Positions 51,000 through 62,325 of a stretch of 64,000 bases of DNA are shown here, piece by piece. Source of the stretch: Piper betle (Eukaryota > Streptophyta > Magnoliopsida > Piperales > Piperaceae); contig JAURVB010014846.1 in assembly GCA_033002965.1 (NCBI GenBank), positions 1-64,000 of the forward strand, written 5' to 3'. The number at the start of each line of letters is the position of its first letter. Positions within the stretch are counted from its first letter, which is position 1. Under the pieces are notes generated by a model, which worked only from the letters and a program-made list of their open reading frames with translations, searched no databases and had not been told where the DNA came from. The translations under genes and the position numbers were made by a program.

Positions 51000-52470
51000 C
51001 TTAGGCCACTGATTGAAGCAAATAGCTTTGAGTTAAAACCAGTGATGCTCCTAATGCTGCAAACCGTGGGACAGTTCGTAGGACTGGCACATGAAGATCC
51101 TCAAACTCACCTACTCAATTTTATTTCTATTTATGATTCATTTAAAATGAATCAAGTATCTGAGGGAGCTATCTGGCTTCGATTATTTCCATATTCTTTA
51201 GTCAAAAATGCAAGATTATGGTTGAATTCACAGGAGCCTAATTCTATCACCACTTGGGATGAATTAGCAAGAATGTTTTTTCTTAAATACTTTCCACCAT
51301 CTAAAATTGTCAATTTTTGTAATGATATTACTTCTTTTGTGTAGCTGGATAACGAATTATTTTAGATGCATGGGAGAGGTTCAAGGATTTACTAAGGTGG
51401 ACTCCCTAGTGATACTCAAAATCCTAGGGAGGAGGGTAAAGAATGTAAAGCCATTACATTGAGAAGCGGTAAGGAATTGGAAAATCCTCACAATCGAAAG
51501 ACACAAATTCTCATGGCTAACCCTGAGGTGGTTAAACGAAATGAAGAAAACAAGGATGAATTGGTAGAAGTCTTACTACCTAAGGATTCATTTGATCAAC
51601 ATAACCGGTTCTCAAAAGTTCCATATCTTCAGAGACTACAAAAAAGTAAACAAGATAACAAATTTCAGCAATTTTTGGAGGTGTTTAAAAAGCTTTCTAT
51701 AAATATCACATTTGCTGAAGAGCTAGAGAATATGTCAAGCTATGCTAAATTTATGAAACAAATATTATCTAAAAATAAAAAGTTGGAGGATTTTGAAACA
51801 ATTACCCTGAATGAAGAGTGTAGTATTGTACTATAAAGGAAGCTTCCACTAAAGCTCAAAGACCCAGGGCGATTTACTATTCCTTGTACTAAAGGCCCAA
51901 AGTTTTGTTGTCAAGAATTATATGACTTAGGTGCAAACATTAATTTGATGCCTTACATACAAAAAGTTGGGTTTGGGAGAGTTAAAACACAGCACGATTA
52001 ACTTGCAATTGGCTGACCGCTCCTACATTTTTCCAGAAGGGGAGATTGAAAATATACTTATTAAGGTGGACAAATTTATATTCCCAACTGATTTTATGAT
52101 TGTGGATATAGAGGAAGAGTCAAATGTACCCATTATAGTTGGTAGGCCTTTTTTTGCCACTAGGACATTGATTGATGTAGCTGCTGGTAAATTGATATTG
52201 AGAGTAGATAATGAAGAAGTGGTCTTTAATATTTTTAAGGCTATGCAATATCCGAAACCAACAGATGATTGTTTTCATATTGATACAATACATCCTCCTT
52301 CATCAACTATGTTCGAGGAAATGTATCGCATTGACCCTTTAGTAGCCACATTATTTTCTGATGTTGATGATTCTGGTGATGTGGAGAAAGGAGAGTATTT
52401 GCACCTGCTAAATTCTACTCCAACATTCACTCGAGGTCAAGATAAATTTGAATCTTTGGCGTTGTAACTT
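51000..52470 (+). pseudogene. Gypsy gag and protease remnant
   Basis: 51042-51344 encodes the retrotransposon gag fold, with FVGLAHEDPQTHLLNF and GAIWLRLFPYSL. 51459-51836 and 51967-52467 continue into the linker and protease. The aspartic protease site reads DLGANINLMP, at about 51930-51960, in a frame different from its flanks. VPIIVGRPFFATRTLIDV follows. Stops at 51342 and 51836 and frame changes mark decay; a stretch normally lying between gag and the linker seems deleted near 51345-51420. Confidence 0.75.
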
Positions 52471-52479
52471 TCAATATTG

Positions 52480-54203
52480 ACGAGGATCAAGCCTTCCATT
52501 GAAGTCCCACCGACCTTGAAGTTGAAACAACTTCCATCCCATTTGAGGTATGCATTTCTAGGCCCTTTTAACACTTTACCGGTTATTATTTCTTCTGCTT
52601 TAACTAGTATGTAGAAAAATAAGCTATTGAGAATATTACGGGAGCATAAGCTGGCTATAGGATGGACTATTGCTGGCATTCGTGGTATTAGTCCTTCCTT
52701 TTGTATGCATAAAATCATTCTTAAAGATGGATATAAACCCTCAGTGGAACATCAGCGTCAGCTAAATCCAATCATGAAGGATGTTGTCAAGAAAGAAATC
52801 GTCAAGTGGCCTGATTGAAATTTACCATTCGAGCTAATGTGTGATGCCAGTGATTATGCAGTTAGTGTTGTTTTGGGGTAACAAAAGGATAAATTTTTTC
52901 ACACAATTTACTATGTAAGTAAGACACTCAATGAAGCTCAATTGAACTACACTATCACTGAAAAAGAATTGTTAGCTGTTATGTATGCCTTTGAGAAATT
53001 TCGGTCGTTCTCATTTGTACTAATGTAATTGTTTATACAGATCATGCAGCTCTTAAATATCTATTTGAGAAAAAAGATGCCAAACCAAGGTTAATTCGAT
53101 GGGTGCCCCTACTACAAGAGTTTAATTTTGTAATAAAAGACTGAAAAGGGTCCAAAAATAAAGTAGTTGATCATCTTTCTTGACTCGAGAAAGGAAGTTT
53201 AGACGACCCTTAACTCCAAATTAATGACTATTTTTCAGATGAATAACTTTTAAACGTATCACATTCTCTCATTCCCTAGTTTGCTGATTATGTGAATTTT
53301 CGTAGGTGTCAAATACTTCCTCCCGATTTGACATCTCACCAAAAGAAGCAGTTCCTCCATGATGTGTGTGTTTATTTAAGGGATGACCTTTCTTGTTCAA
53401 ACGCTATAGTGACTAAGTTATTCGAAGGTGTGTGCTGGACGAAGAGAAAGATAGCATTCTCTATCATTGTCACTCCTCCGATTATGGTGGTCATTTTGGT
53501 GGAGCACGGACTGTGATGAAAATTCTTCAATGTGGATTTTATTGGCCTACTTTATTTAAAGACTCACTTCTTTTTGTTTTGCAATGTGATCGTTGTCAAA
53601 GAGTGGGAAATATCTCACTAACATTTTAAAAGTGGAACTTTTTGATGTCTAAGAAATTGATTTTATGGGACCATTTATACCATCTCATCAGAATCTATAT
53701 ATCCTGGTAGCAGTCGATTATGTATCAAAATGGGTAGAAGCAACTGTTTTCCCAACTAATAATATTAATGTGGTGTTATAATTCTTGAAAAATCATATTT
53801 TTACTTGTTTTGCCACTCCCAGAGCTATTATTAGTGATGAGGGTACACATTTTTGTAATCGTCAATTTGATATTTTGTTGCAGAAATATGGGATCAAACA
53901 CAAAGTAGCCACAACTTATCACCCCAGACAAGTGGACAAGCTGAAATTTTTAATAGAGAAATTAAAAGAATTTTGGAAAACATTGTTTGCCCTTCTCGGA
54001 AAGATTGGGTCTATACGTTTGGATGATGCTTTATGGGCGTATAGGACAGCTTATAAAACATCAGTTGGAATGTCTCTGTACTGGTTGATTTTTGGAAAAG
54101 CTTGCCATCTTCCAGTGGAGCTCGAACACAATACATACTGGGTTATTAAAAAGTTAAATTTTAATGAGGGCTTGTGGAGAAAAAAGATTTCTTTGATTAA
54201 ATA
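52480..54203 (+). pseudogene. Gypsy RT start, RNase H and integrase remnant (RT core missing)
   Basis: 52480-52818 reaches the start of RT (HKIILKDGYKPSVEHQRQL, KDVVKKEIVKW). The next bases, about 52825, already encode RNase H ([34 protein letters not shown]). The whole palm with the YxDD box is therefore gone. Integrase follows with a zinc-finger region in broken frames (53290-53630) and the catalytic core ([43 protein letters not shown]) at 53785-54204. Enzymatically dead. Confidence 0.8.
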
Positions 54204-55964
54204 AGCTAGATGAGTTCCATATGGAGGCATACGAAAGTGCCAAACTGAATAAGGAAAAGACAAAGAAGTGGCATGATCAGAATATTTCCCGTCTTACTTT
54301 TTAACCCGGACAACGGGTATTATTATGTAACTCTAGGTTGAAATTGTTTCCAGGAAAATTAAAATCACGATGGTCCGGCCCTTTCATCGCCCGACAAGTA
54401 TTTTCTCATGGTCGTGGAAATTTATAAGGAAGGTTTAGGTATAAGTTTTAAAGTTAATGGGAAGAGACTTAAGCCTTATCATGGAGGTAATGTTCCCGCA
54501 AACCAAACCTCCATTACTTTCTCCCCACATTAGGTATGTTGGAATAGTCTGGCTGATGAATATAAATTTAGCGCTTCATGTGAGGCAACTCAAGCTTTTT
54601 ATTTATTTGTTATAAGAAAGGTTATTTAGTTTTAAATTCAGGAGTTTATAGTTTTTTTAGTTTGTGTTTTGTCCCTTCCAATTACTTTGTCTTAATATGG
54701 AAGTCCTTTTGCTTTGTTATTTTAAGTCTAATTTTTTAGCATTGGGATAATGCATTGTTTAAGTTTGGGGAAAGGGGGGTTACTTGATGTAAAAATAAAT
54801 TAGGAGTTGTTAGTAGTCTTTTTTTAGGTTTCTTTCATTAGTGTTCTTTATTTTATATGACTCATCTAACTTATTAACTTGTTCGATGATAGAAGTATTC
54901 TTTATTTTTCTTTATTTGATAATGCAATATGAAAAGATTCTATGGGTGTCTATATTGTGAGTTAAATAGTGAATGTTTTTCCCTATATAATTTTTGTGTA
55001 ACTACCAACTTTGATTTTTATGATGCTTAGATGATGTTTGTGCTATTGTTAATATAATTGAAGAAAATGATCTAGAATTCTAGTAAAAATTTTGATAAGG
55101 CAAAAACATAGGTGGCTTGTCTTGATAGAAGTGATATAGGTGAGTTTGTTAACCAGATCCTTTCAAGCTACCCTTTATTTATCTTTGTTTCAACCAATTT
55201 TGAGTCGTAAAGTTAACCTATTCTGCTTGTTTTCCTATGATATTAACTGACTTAGCCTTTATTTCATTTTATTTTTCCTTGTTTGTTAATTGTCCTAACC
55301 TGAAACCTTAATGATTGACTTTTTGTAAGGTTGGTATGAATTGATTACTAAATGAGATTGATATCTTGGGGTATGAAGGAGTTGAAAAAAATGTTTATGA
55401 AGTGTTGAAATTTTATAAGTCAAAGAAAAGAATATGAGGAGGAGTTGAAAAAAAAATGGTGTCTCATGGTTAATCTATCAATTATGTGTGTTTTTGAAAG
55501 CAAAATGAGAATGATTGGATGACATTGTTGTTGACAAGGATTTAAATTAAATTGTTTCAAGCTTGGAAAGAATCTTGAACTAGGGTTTATTGTTTTTGAT
55601 CTTGATATCCATTTTTAGCTTTTTAGCCTAGCCTCATTGCAACCTATAAAGTCCTATTGATCTTGATTGAGAAGGTACTTATATTAGTAGAGAGAAAATT
55701 AATACTTGAACTTATGGAGAATTTGATTTAATTTTATTGGATGATGGTATAAGCAGATTCTAAACTCTTGTAAGAGATAAGTTTGGGAGTTTTATTTTCT
55801 TTCCGTATTGGGAAATACATTTGCACCTTTATTTTGCAATTTGATATCTTGTGAATTTTGAAATATTATTTTTGATTTCAAGGAATAATATTCGTACGCT
55901 AATGAGAAGTAATAAGTTGATGTGTTGGATAAGTTGATTTGTTGGATAAGTTGATTTGGGGGTG
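54204..55964. other. Untranslated 3' internal region of the gypsy element
   Basis: After the integrase C-terminal tail there is no clear coding sequence. A G-rich stretch at 54758-54780 (TTTGGGGAAAGGGGGG) resembles an internal polypurine tract, as seen after pol in Athila/Tat relatives. The true polypurine tract lies next to 55965. Confidence 0.55.
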
Positions 55965-57321
55965 TGATAACTCAATAAAAGAGTTATTATTCTTTACATT
56001 TTATATTGAGTTTTTGTCATGTTTTGAGTAATTTTTATTTCAATTTTATTAGTTTAAAATTTTATTAGATATTATTAATAATACGATAAATTATTGTAAT
56101 TTTGGTGTAAAAAGTGTTAATGTTGTTCTAGCAGGGTATAAGAGTTAGAAGACGGTCCAGAATGAATTCGAAGCGAACTCAGGTCAAAAAGCATAACTTG
56201 GAAATTATAACTGAGAGCAGAATGCTCAAGCATCGGGATTCAGAGCACGCGAGCACTGCCTTTCAGTTAAGAAAATGTTATGGCCGAGAGGTGAGCGCTC
56301 ATGCACTCGGATTCTGAGCGTTTGAGCGCTAGGGGCAGAAACACTAATTTTTCTGATATTTCTTGAGATCCTGGTGGACCCTACTTGAAATATTTGGGTG
56401 AATCCTTTATAAACTTGATTAGGGTTTTAAAGAAAAGTAAGAGAACAACACTAGACGGTTAAGTAACAACACGAAAGACAAGAAAGAACGACGAAGAAGT
56501 TGAATCAGAATAATAAGACACTTTCCCAAAAAGTTTTTCTTATTTTGATTTAGTATTCTTTATAATTAAATGATGTCTTTTATATCACATATGAATTTCT
56601 TGAGGTTAATTAAATATTTTATGGACTAAACTCTTTTCTAAGATTTTCAATGACACCTAGTGCATGGATTAATAAAAATTATTAATTTTTATTTATGTGA
56701 TTGTGATGTTCGATCATCTATTTTATTTTGTTCTTAATGTTATCATTAGACTGGTTATCAATTATTAGATCTAGAGATTTGATTTTATCTAGAGATATAA
56801 AGATTAAATTTATCATTGAATAAAATAGCATTTGTTCATTTATTTTAAGTAATTAACATGTAAAATATAAATATACTTATATGTCTTAAATAACTCTTAA
56901 AGGCAAAACTTGAAATATCATTTTACATATACAATTTTATAGAAATATAAGAATCGGGTGCAAATGATATGTTTATAGTAAATCAATTGCGGTCATAAAT
57001 AATTAATCCCGTGGTTAATAATCTAAACGTATAATTCATAGATAAAAATTATAACTTAAATCATATAAAACAATAGGTTAAATTGAAAATCTTAAACATG
57101 TCGTCTTAAAGTTAATATCTAATTTATATATTACATGTTAGATTAATTTAATATTAATTCATAATTAAATCACTCATTAAAATTACTTTCATTTAAATAT
57201 AATTAATTGAATTAGCTTTAGTAATTGAGAATTTATACTACTAATTCCTCACAAGACAATATGTTTTTATCACTTTTATTACTTGATTCGGCACGTGCAC
57301 TTTGTCATAATTTCCACACCA
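55965..57321 (+). repeat. 3' LTR of the gypsy element
   Basis: Starts TGATAACTC directly after the polypurine tract and ends CACACCA, followed by target duplication TATAC. It is aligned by eye with 49296-50661 along its full length. Confidence 0.87.
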
Positions 57322-57404
57322 TATACCTTTGTCATATTTGATAAGGAATGGAAAATTTCTGTACAAAACATAAAAAACATAATGAGCTTCAACTGAAAAT
57401 TCCA

Positions 57405-59479
57405 TCACTCTTCACTTAAGCATAGATGCAGTGCATGCTCTGCCCCTTTCAATAACAGGCGTGGAAGATGTTTCTGTCCATCCCGAACACAATTGCTGAC
57501 CATTTTTACCAATCATCTTTTTCGCTTTTTGCAAGTTTGAATTATCCCTGCATAGTGGTTAACAAATAATAACACATTGAAATAATCTGAAATGTCTTTT
57601 TATGTGCGTTAGTCTGCAATTCAAGGGTTTAGCAGAATCATGACCTCTCAAGCAGCTCTGCATCAGCATGTACTGTTCCGGTACGCACTTCAAGCTGCAG
57701 TATCCTGCAACAGGTCAAACAAACCTCTGTAACTAGTTGTATTAGATATCATGCTTGAAACAGTTATAGATTGCACAACTAAACTCTATAACAGCAGAAA
57801 AGCAACAAACTTTGCCACTGCAGTGCCCTTCATAAGATTAAATAAAATTGTAAAAAAAGTCAATCAAAATATTATGATTACTTCGCTTGGAGGAGGTCAA
57901 CGAGAAGTTGCAAAGCTCCAGAATCCCCACAAACTTCCCATACTGCTGCTCAAACTTCTGTGTCAGAAGGTTGCTGCTCTCCACCGGGGGCAATAAGCTT
58001 ACAAAAAGAGAGCAGAGGCTTATGAGAGAAGTGAACAAGGTGGATAATGCAAAGCTACGTTGCGCACAAGAAGGCAACTATTAATTATAAGTAAGCTAAT
58101 GAGACAAATAAAGTTTAACAACATACATCTTACAGTAAGGTTGAAACTTGTAGTATATCATCATTTTTCATAGCCACAGTCCTCAAGGCAATGAATTAAC
58201 AATTTATGAAATAACGCCTATAAGACCACTACAACAGACTAACAGGCAGAAGAGACTGATTGTAGACAGGAAAACACTACCATGAGATAGTCATCTGGAT
58301 TATTCTCAAGTACAAATCCGTATAAGAATAGTAATTCCTGCAATGCAAAATAAATAAAAAGAAACCATGTCATAGCAAAATGATAAACCAGATTTACCTG
58401 CATAAATATCTCATCCATACCAAGGTAATATACATTTTTAACCAACTAGAAAAACAACTCCCACTAAACAGGCCAATGTTTAATATACCATCAGCTACTC
58501 TTCAATTCAGAACATTCACATGATTTTAGTTTTCAATACCGCATTAGTCCAAATAAAACATCAGCGGCACCATTGCAGACAAAAGACCACTTGCAAAGTT
58601 GTAATTAATTCCACAGAAACCATTGAAACTATTGCCACATGAGGACCGATATTCCAGCTTTAGTTTCTAGACAAGCTACAGAGTTTCCTTTTCATTATCA
58701 ACCATTTATTTGTGCCAACATAAGCTACAAGCAAAACACTTTTTGCAGTTTGCAGACAAGCTACAGAGCTTCTTTCCATTAAGCTCCATTATTTTTGGCA
58801 AGATTGAGTTCCTTGCCGGATGATATATATGTTGATAGATTAAAAACCCAGAAGCATGTAAACTTGCCCAGTAATTGTAAAATGAATAATATAAAAGAAG
58901 AGGTCTTAATTGTATTAATAACTACTTAAAAACTGATGAATGAATGAATAAACGAACAAACAATCAACAGAACTAAGGAATCATGTAAAGCATATGGAAC
59001 ATACAAAAATAATGCAGAACCATTCACTAAATGGCTACTTGCAAAAACATGTTAAAACACCCGAAACTTTTCTTCTATATGTCAAATCAAAATCATAAAT
59101 ACATTCATCAATCATAACCAGAAACTTCAGTTTTTAGTAAAATAAAATATTCTAAAACAAAGTTTTATGCAACCACTAGGAAGGATACCTCATTCCCCTT
59201 GTTACCATAACTAATCACTCTCTCTTTCCCAGATTGTAAGGGACCCTGCTTGGCTTTCAAAGGTAGACAAAATAATCAAAGCCTTTCCAATTTGTAACAA
59301 ATTTTTTAAACATAAATTCTGAAAAAAAAATCCCAGTATCCCAAAGAACAGCAATTGCACATGAAACTTGTGATCTATTTAAAAAAAGCCTTGTTTACCA
59401 GACAGGAGGTACATCGAGGAGGGCACTCCAGTTTTCGATCCAGAATCATCAACTTCCCAAGTTGCAGAAGCCTTGAGAT
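57405..59479 (-). pseudogene. SET-domain protein (Rubisco-LSMT-like) C-terminal pseudogene
   Basis: Six minus-strand exons remain: 59479-59399, 59253-59189, 58337-58281, 57997-57882, 57704-57645, 57547-57405. They encode the end of the SET fold (LKASATWEVDDSGSKTGV, KERVISYGNKGNE, ELLFLYGFVLENNPDDYLM) and the substrate-binding C-terminus (QPSDTEV, then AAVWEVCGDSGALQLLVDLL, ILQLEVRTGT, KGAEHALHLCLSEE). Intact relatives methylate lysines of plastid or other proteins. Lesions: TGA at 57952-57950 where a codon, usually Arg, is expected; two frame changes in the last exon near 57500 (KWSAIV, then RDGQKH); and the exon or exons between 58281 and 57997 are missing. The N-terminal half is absent upstream of 59479. 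Splice borders are still recognisable, so this was a spliced gene and not a processed copy. Confidence 0.8.
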
Positions 59480-60456
59480 CTTGAAATAAGTAAAATAAAT
59501 AGTAAATTCAAATAGCTCGGTGATGACACACAAGAAGAGATAATTCCTATACCGAATTCGCATCCTAACATTGATGATCATGAAGAAAAGACTTATTTGA
59601 TAAGGGCTGAACATCCTAAAGCTATAAAAGTCTATACAAGGAGGAATAGGAATTAAAAGCTTCACAAGATAAAACTTTAGTTAGTTTTAATTTAATCTTT
59701 GTTTGTGCATTATTAACCAGGGATATTTTAGTCCAGTTTTATTTAGTTAATTAGTGGACGTGTTAGAGGGGTATTTTGGTTATTATTTTCGTCATTTTAT
59801 ATATATATATAAGTTACTGTAGACAACTTAGAAAGGGTAAATTAGTTATTGTCTTATGTTGAATTCAAGTTATGATATATATTAAGAGAACGGCATGTAT
59901 TAGGGAGGGATTATTATCACATTGAATAAAATTTCTTTTTTTGCTTTACCTGCGTTCTTCTTGCTGCTTCTTTAGTGGGTTCTCTCTTGCTAGCCTTAAA
60001 GCTTGAGATTATAAGGTTTATTGGCTTCATCGTTGGAGTAACCATGATTGAAGAAATAAATTACCAGGGAAGGATAAAAGCTTGCCAGAAATAAATTACC
60101 AGACAAAGTTTGAGTTGAAGGTCCATGCAAGAAAAATACATACCATGGTTGAAGAAATCTATCCCAAGAATGAGACCTTCAACCCATATTGACTTTTCCA
60201 CCGATGATGATGGTGTTACAATACATTCTTTGCATGACAAAAATGAAAACAGTTACCCCAAAAAATGTATTAGATGCATGACTTAAATGAAAACAGCTAC
60301 CCCAATAAGAACCGATTTTTAGTCAACCAACAAAACTGCAAAACTCCAACCATTTCATAATAACACTAGAATTGTATGAACCTCTTCAACAACACGTAAA
60401 AATCACAAATGAAGATCAAACACAGCATCTAAAATTGCATCTATTTCAAACTAAAG
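59480..60456. other. Non-coding stretch with LTR-like promoter features and one minisatellite unit
   Basis: 59690-60060 is LTR-like (TGTTAGAGGGGTATTTTGG at about 59760, a TATATATATATAAG box near 59800, an AATAAAATTTC motif), but no matching end was found. 60325-60460 is one unit related to the 95-bp minisatellite at 37690-38070. Confidence 0.4.
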
Positions 60457-60705
60457 TGATGCAGATCCTCCAGTAGTATTTATTATCTAGGAATTTTATC
60501 TATTTTTATTATTTTAAGGATTTATATTTTTATTAGGATTTTATTAGTTGCTTATAAATAAGAGGTTAATCTCATTGTACGTAAAAGATTTTTTTATGAT
60601 CAATTGATCTAGTTTGGTGCCTTTTATCTATTTTAGGTTTTTTTTTCTTTAGTTTTAATTTTTATTTTTACGAGTAGTATGTAATTTAGATCATACACTT
60701 TCCCT
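60457..60705 (+). mobile_element. Short LTR, forward copy of an inverted pair
   Basis: Starts TGATGCAG. Blocks TATAAATAAGAGG, TTAATCTCATTGTACGTA, TATTTTAGGTTTTTT and TGTAATTTAGATCAT match the reverse complement of 61030-61317. TATA-like and transcribed-leader features fit a Ty3/gypsy LTR. Confidence 0.7.
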
Positions 60706-61029
60706 TTTTTCACGTCAACTGGTGGAGATGCCTTTGTCATCGTCAACATCCACCATGGCCGATTCCCTGCCCTCTTACCACTTCTTTCCGTCATCACCAT
60801 GCTCCTATCACCGTTATCCCAACCTAATCATAACTATTCCAAGCCATAGGATTATCCAAACTATAAACAATGACGACAAAAAATAACACAGCTTTTCTTC
60901 TTCGCTCATTTGCCACCATCGAGGCACTCATTTCCATTACCAAAGCCACTTTTGTGCCATGCGTTGAAGTCAAAGACGCCTCAGCCTCCATCATTGGCCT
61001 ACCCATTCACAGATCTAGAGAAGGCCATT

Positions 61030-61317
61030 GTATAGAAAAATAAAAGTGGATGATCTAAATTACAAACTACTATTAAAAATAAAAAATAAAACTAAATGAA
61101 AAAACCTAAAATAGATGAAAGGCAATTCATCATCAAAAAGTTTTCTATGTACAATGAGATTAGCCTTTTATTTATAGGCAACTTATAAAGCCCTAATAAA
61201 AATATTCCCTAAATACCTTTAAAATAATATACTAAAATTACATAATTTTTTTAAAATAATTAAAAATAGACAAATTTCTAAAATAATAAATACTACACTA
61301 CTAGATGCCCTGCATTA
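61030..61317 (-). mobile_element. Short LTR, reverse copy of the inverted pair
   Basis: Reads TAATGCAGG on the minus strand from 61317. It is preceded on that strand by GTGGGGAATC, a plausible polypurine tract, and by 61318-61450, which resembles the 3' end of a gypsy pol region (CTCGAGGATGAGTTC). So it is probably the 3' LTR of a minus-strand element whose body is lost. Confidence 0.65.
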
Positions 61318-61455
61318 GATTCCCCACGTTGAAAAGAACTCATCCTCGAGTTCTGCCCAGCGGCAAGTTGAAGATTGATAATAAATTTGTCGGAACTAAC
61401 CACATTATTTCTACCACTATAAAATAATGTCACAAACCAAGGTACCCAAGTAGAA

Positions 61456-62325
61456 TCAGGACCTACAATAGTTTAGTTTTGCCCCAGAAAGGTATGAAAC
61501 GCAATGATCAGAAGGAAACAGAAGATCAGAAGCTTTAACAGCGTCAAATATCTCCGATTTAGTTTTGCCCCAGAAGGGTGGTATTCCACTTAGGAGAATA
61601 TAAAGAATAACCCCAGCACTCCACACATCCGCTGCCTGGTTGTAATCCCCAGCCAACACTTCCGGAGCAATGTAAATAGACTTCTCACAGTGCCATTCAG
61701 GCTCTGCCCTGTAACGCATAAGATAATTTTAGCAACGTGTACTATTTATCAATCTATGACAGGCAAAAAAAAGGTTGATTTCATTAAGATATACTGAAGA
61801 AGGCAAAGTAATAACCTGGTTTTATGTATGTTGCTAGGCCAAAATCTGCCAATTTAATGGGAGATGAGGGCGAATTAGTAAGCAACAAAACATTTTCAGG
61901 CTTCAGATCCCTGTGAATAATCCCATTATCATGACAATATAACACCACTTCCATGAGATGTCTAAAAAAACTCGCGCCTGTGACTCTGGCAGCCGGCCCT
62001 GCATCTCCAACCTGTTGAAAAGCTCTCCGCCCGCACAAAGCTCCATCACCAGATGCACACAATCTTCCTCTTCATAGACAGCCTTCAAATCCACAACATA
62101 GGGATGCCCAGAAAGCTTTCTCAATATTTCAATCTCCAACTTCACACCACGTACATCACTGGGGGTCACCAACCGATCCTTAGCAATCGACTTGCATGCG
62201 AATATCTCAGCAGTTAATTTGTCAGATCACTTCCTGATTATTCCAAACCTGCCCCATCCCAACTGCTCCCCCAACACAAACCTATCCCCCTAAGATTTGC
62301 TGTCTCCGCCGTCTGCACACACTTC
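61456..62325 (-). pseudogene. CDPK-related kinase (PEPKR1-like) pseudogene, 3'-truncated
   Basis: Ser/Thr kinase remnant in two exons (about 62325-61816 and 61708-61480). In order: CVQTAETANLR, DRFVLGEQLGWGRFG (Gly loop), ACKSIAKDRL (VAIK Lys), HPYVVDLKAVYEEEDCVHLV, MELCAGGELFNRL, HLMEVVLYCHDNGIIHRDLK (catalytic HRD), ADFGLATYIKPG (DFG), [40 protein letters not shown]. The order and motifs match plant PEP-carboxylase-kinase-related kinases. Lesions: G-run near 62290, a TGA after FGIIRK (about 62225), T-run at about 61960 between RVF and RHLMEV, and T-run near 61670 before YIAPEV. After FPSD, at about 61515, homology stops; the last third of the kinase and C-terminal region are gone, with retroelement DNA beyond 61450. 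Confidence 0.82.

Larger units (their letters stand above)
49296..57321 (+). mobile_element. Ty3/gypsy element, Athila-like, complete ends but RT-deleted
   Basis: An 8,026-bp element flanked by TATAC at 49291-49295 and 57322-57326. LTRs are 49296-50661 and 55965-57321, clearly homologous but visibly diverged. After the 5' LTR is AGTTTTTGGCACCGTTGCC, close to the tRNA-type primer site of Athila/Tat elements. Order inside is gag, protease, truncated RT, RNase H, integrase: gypsy order. A polypurine tract (GATTTGGGGG, 55953-55962) precedes the 3' LTR. Between integrase and the 3' LTR lies about 1.4 kb without clear coding, as is common in Athila. Many stops make it non-autonomous. Confidence 0.88.

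Noticed and set aside
60824..61006. 60-codon minus-strand frame between the inverted LTRs
   Set aside because: Short, no family and no splice or promoter evidence; kept only as a note in the inverted-pair finding.
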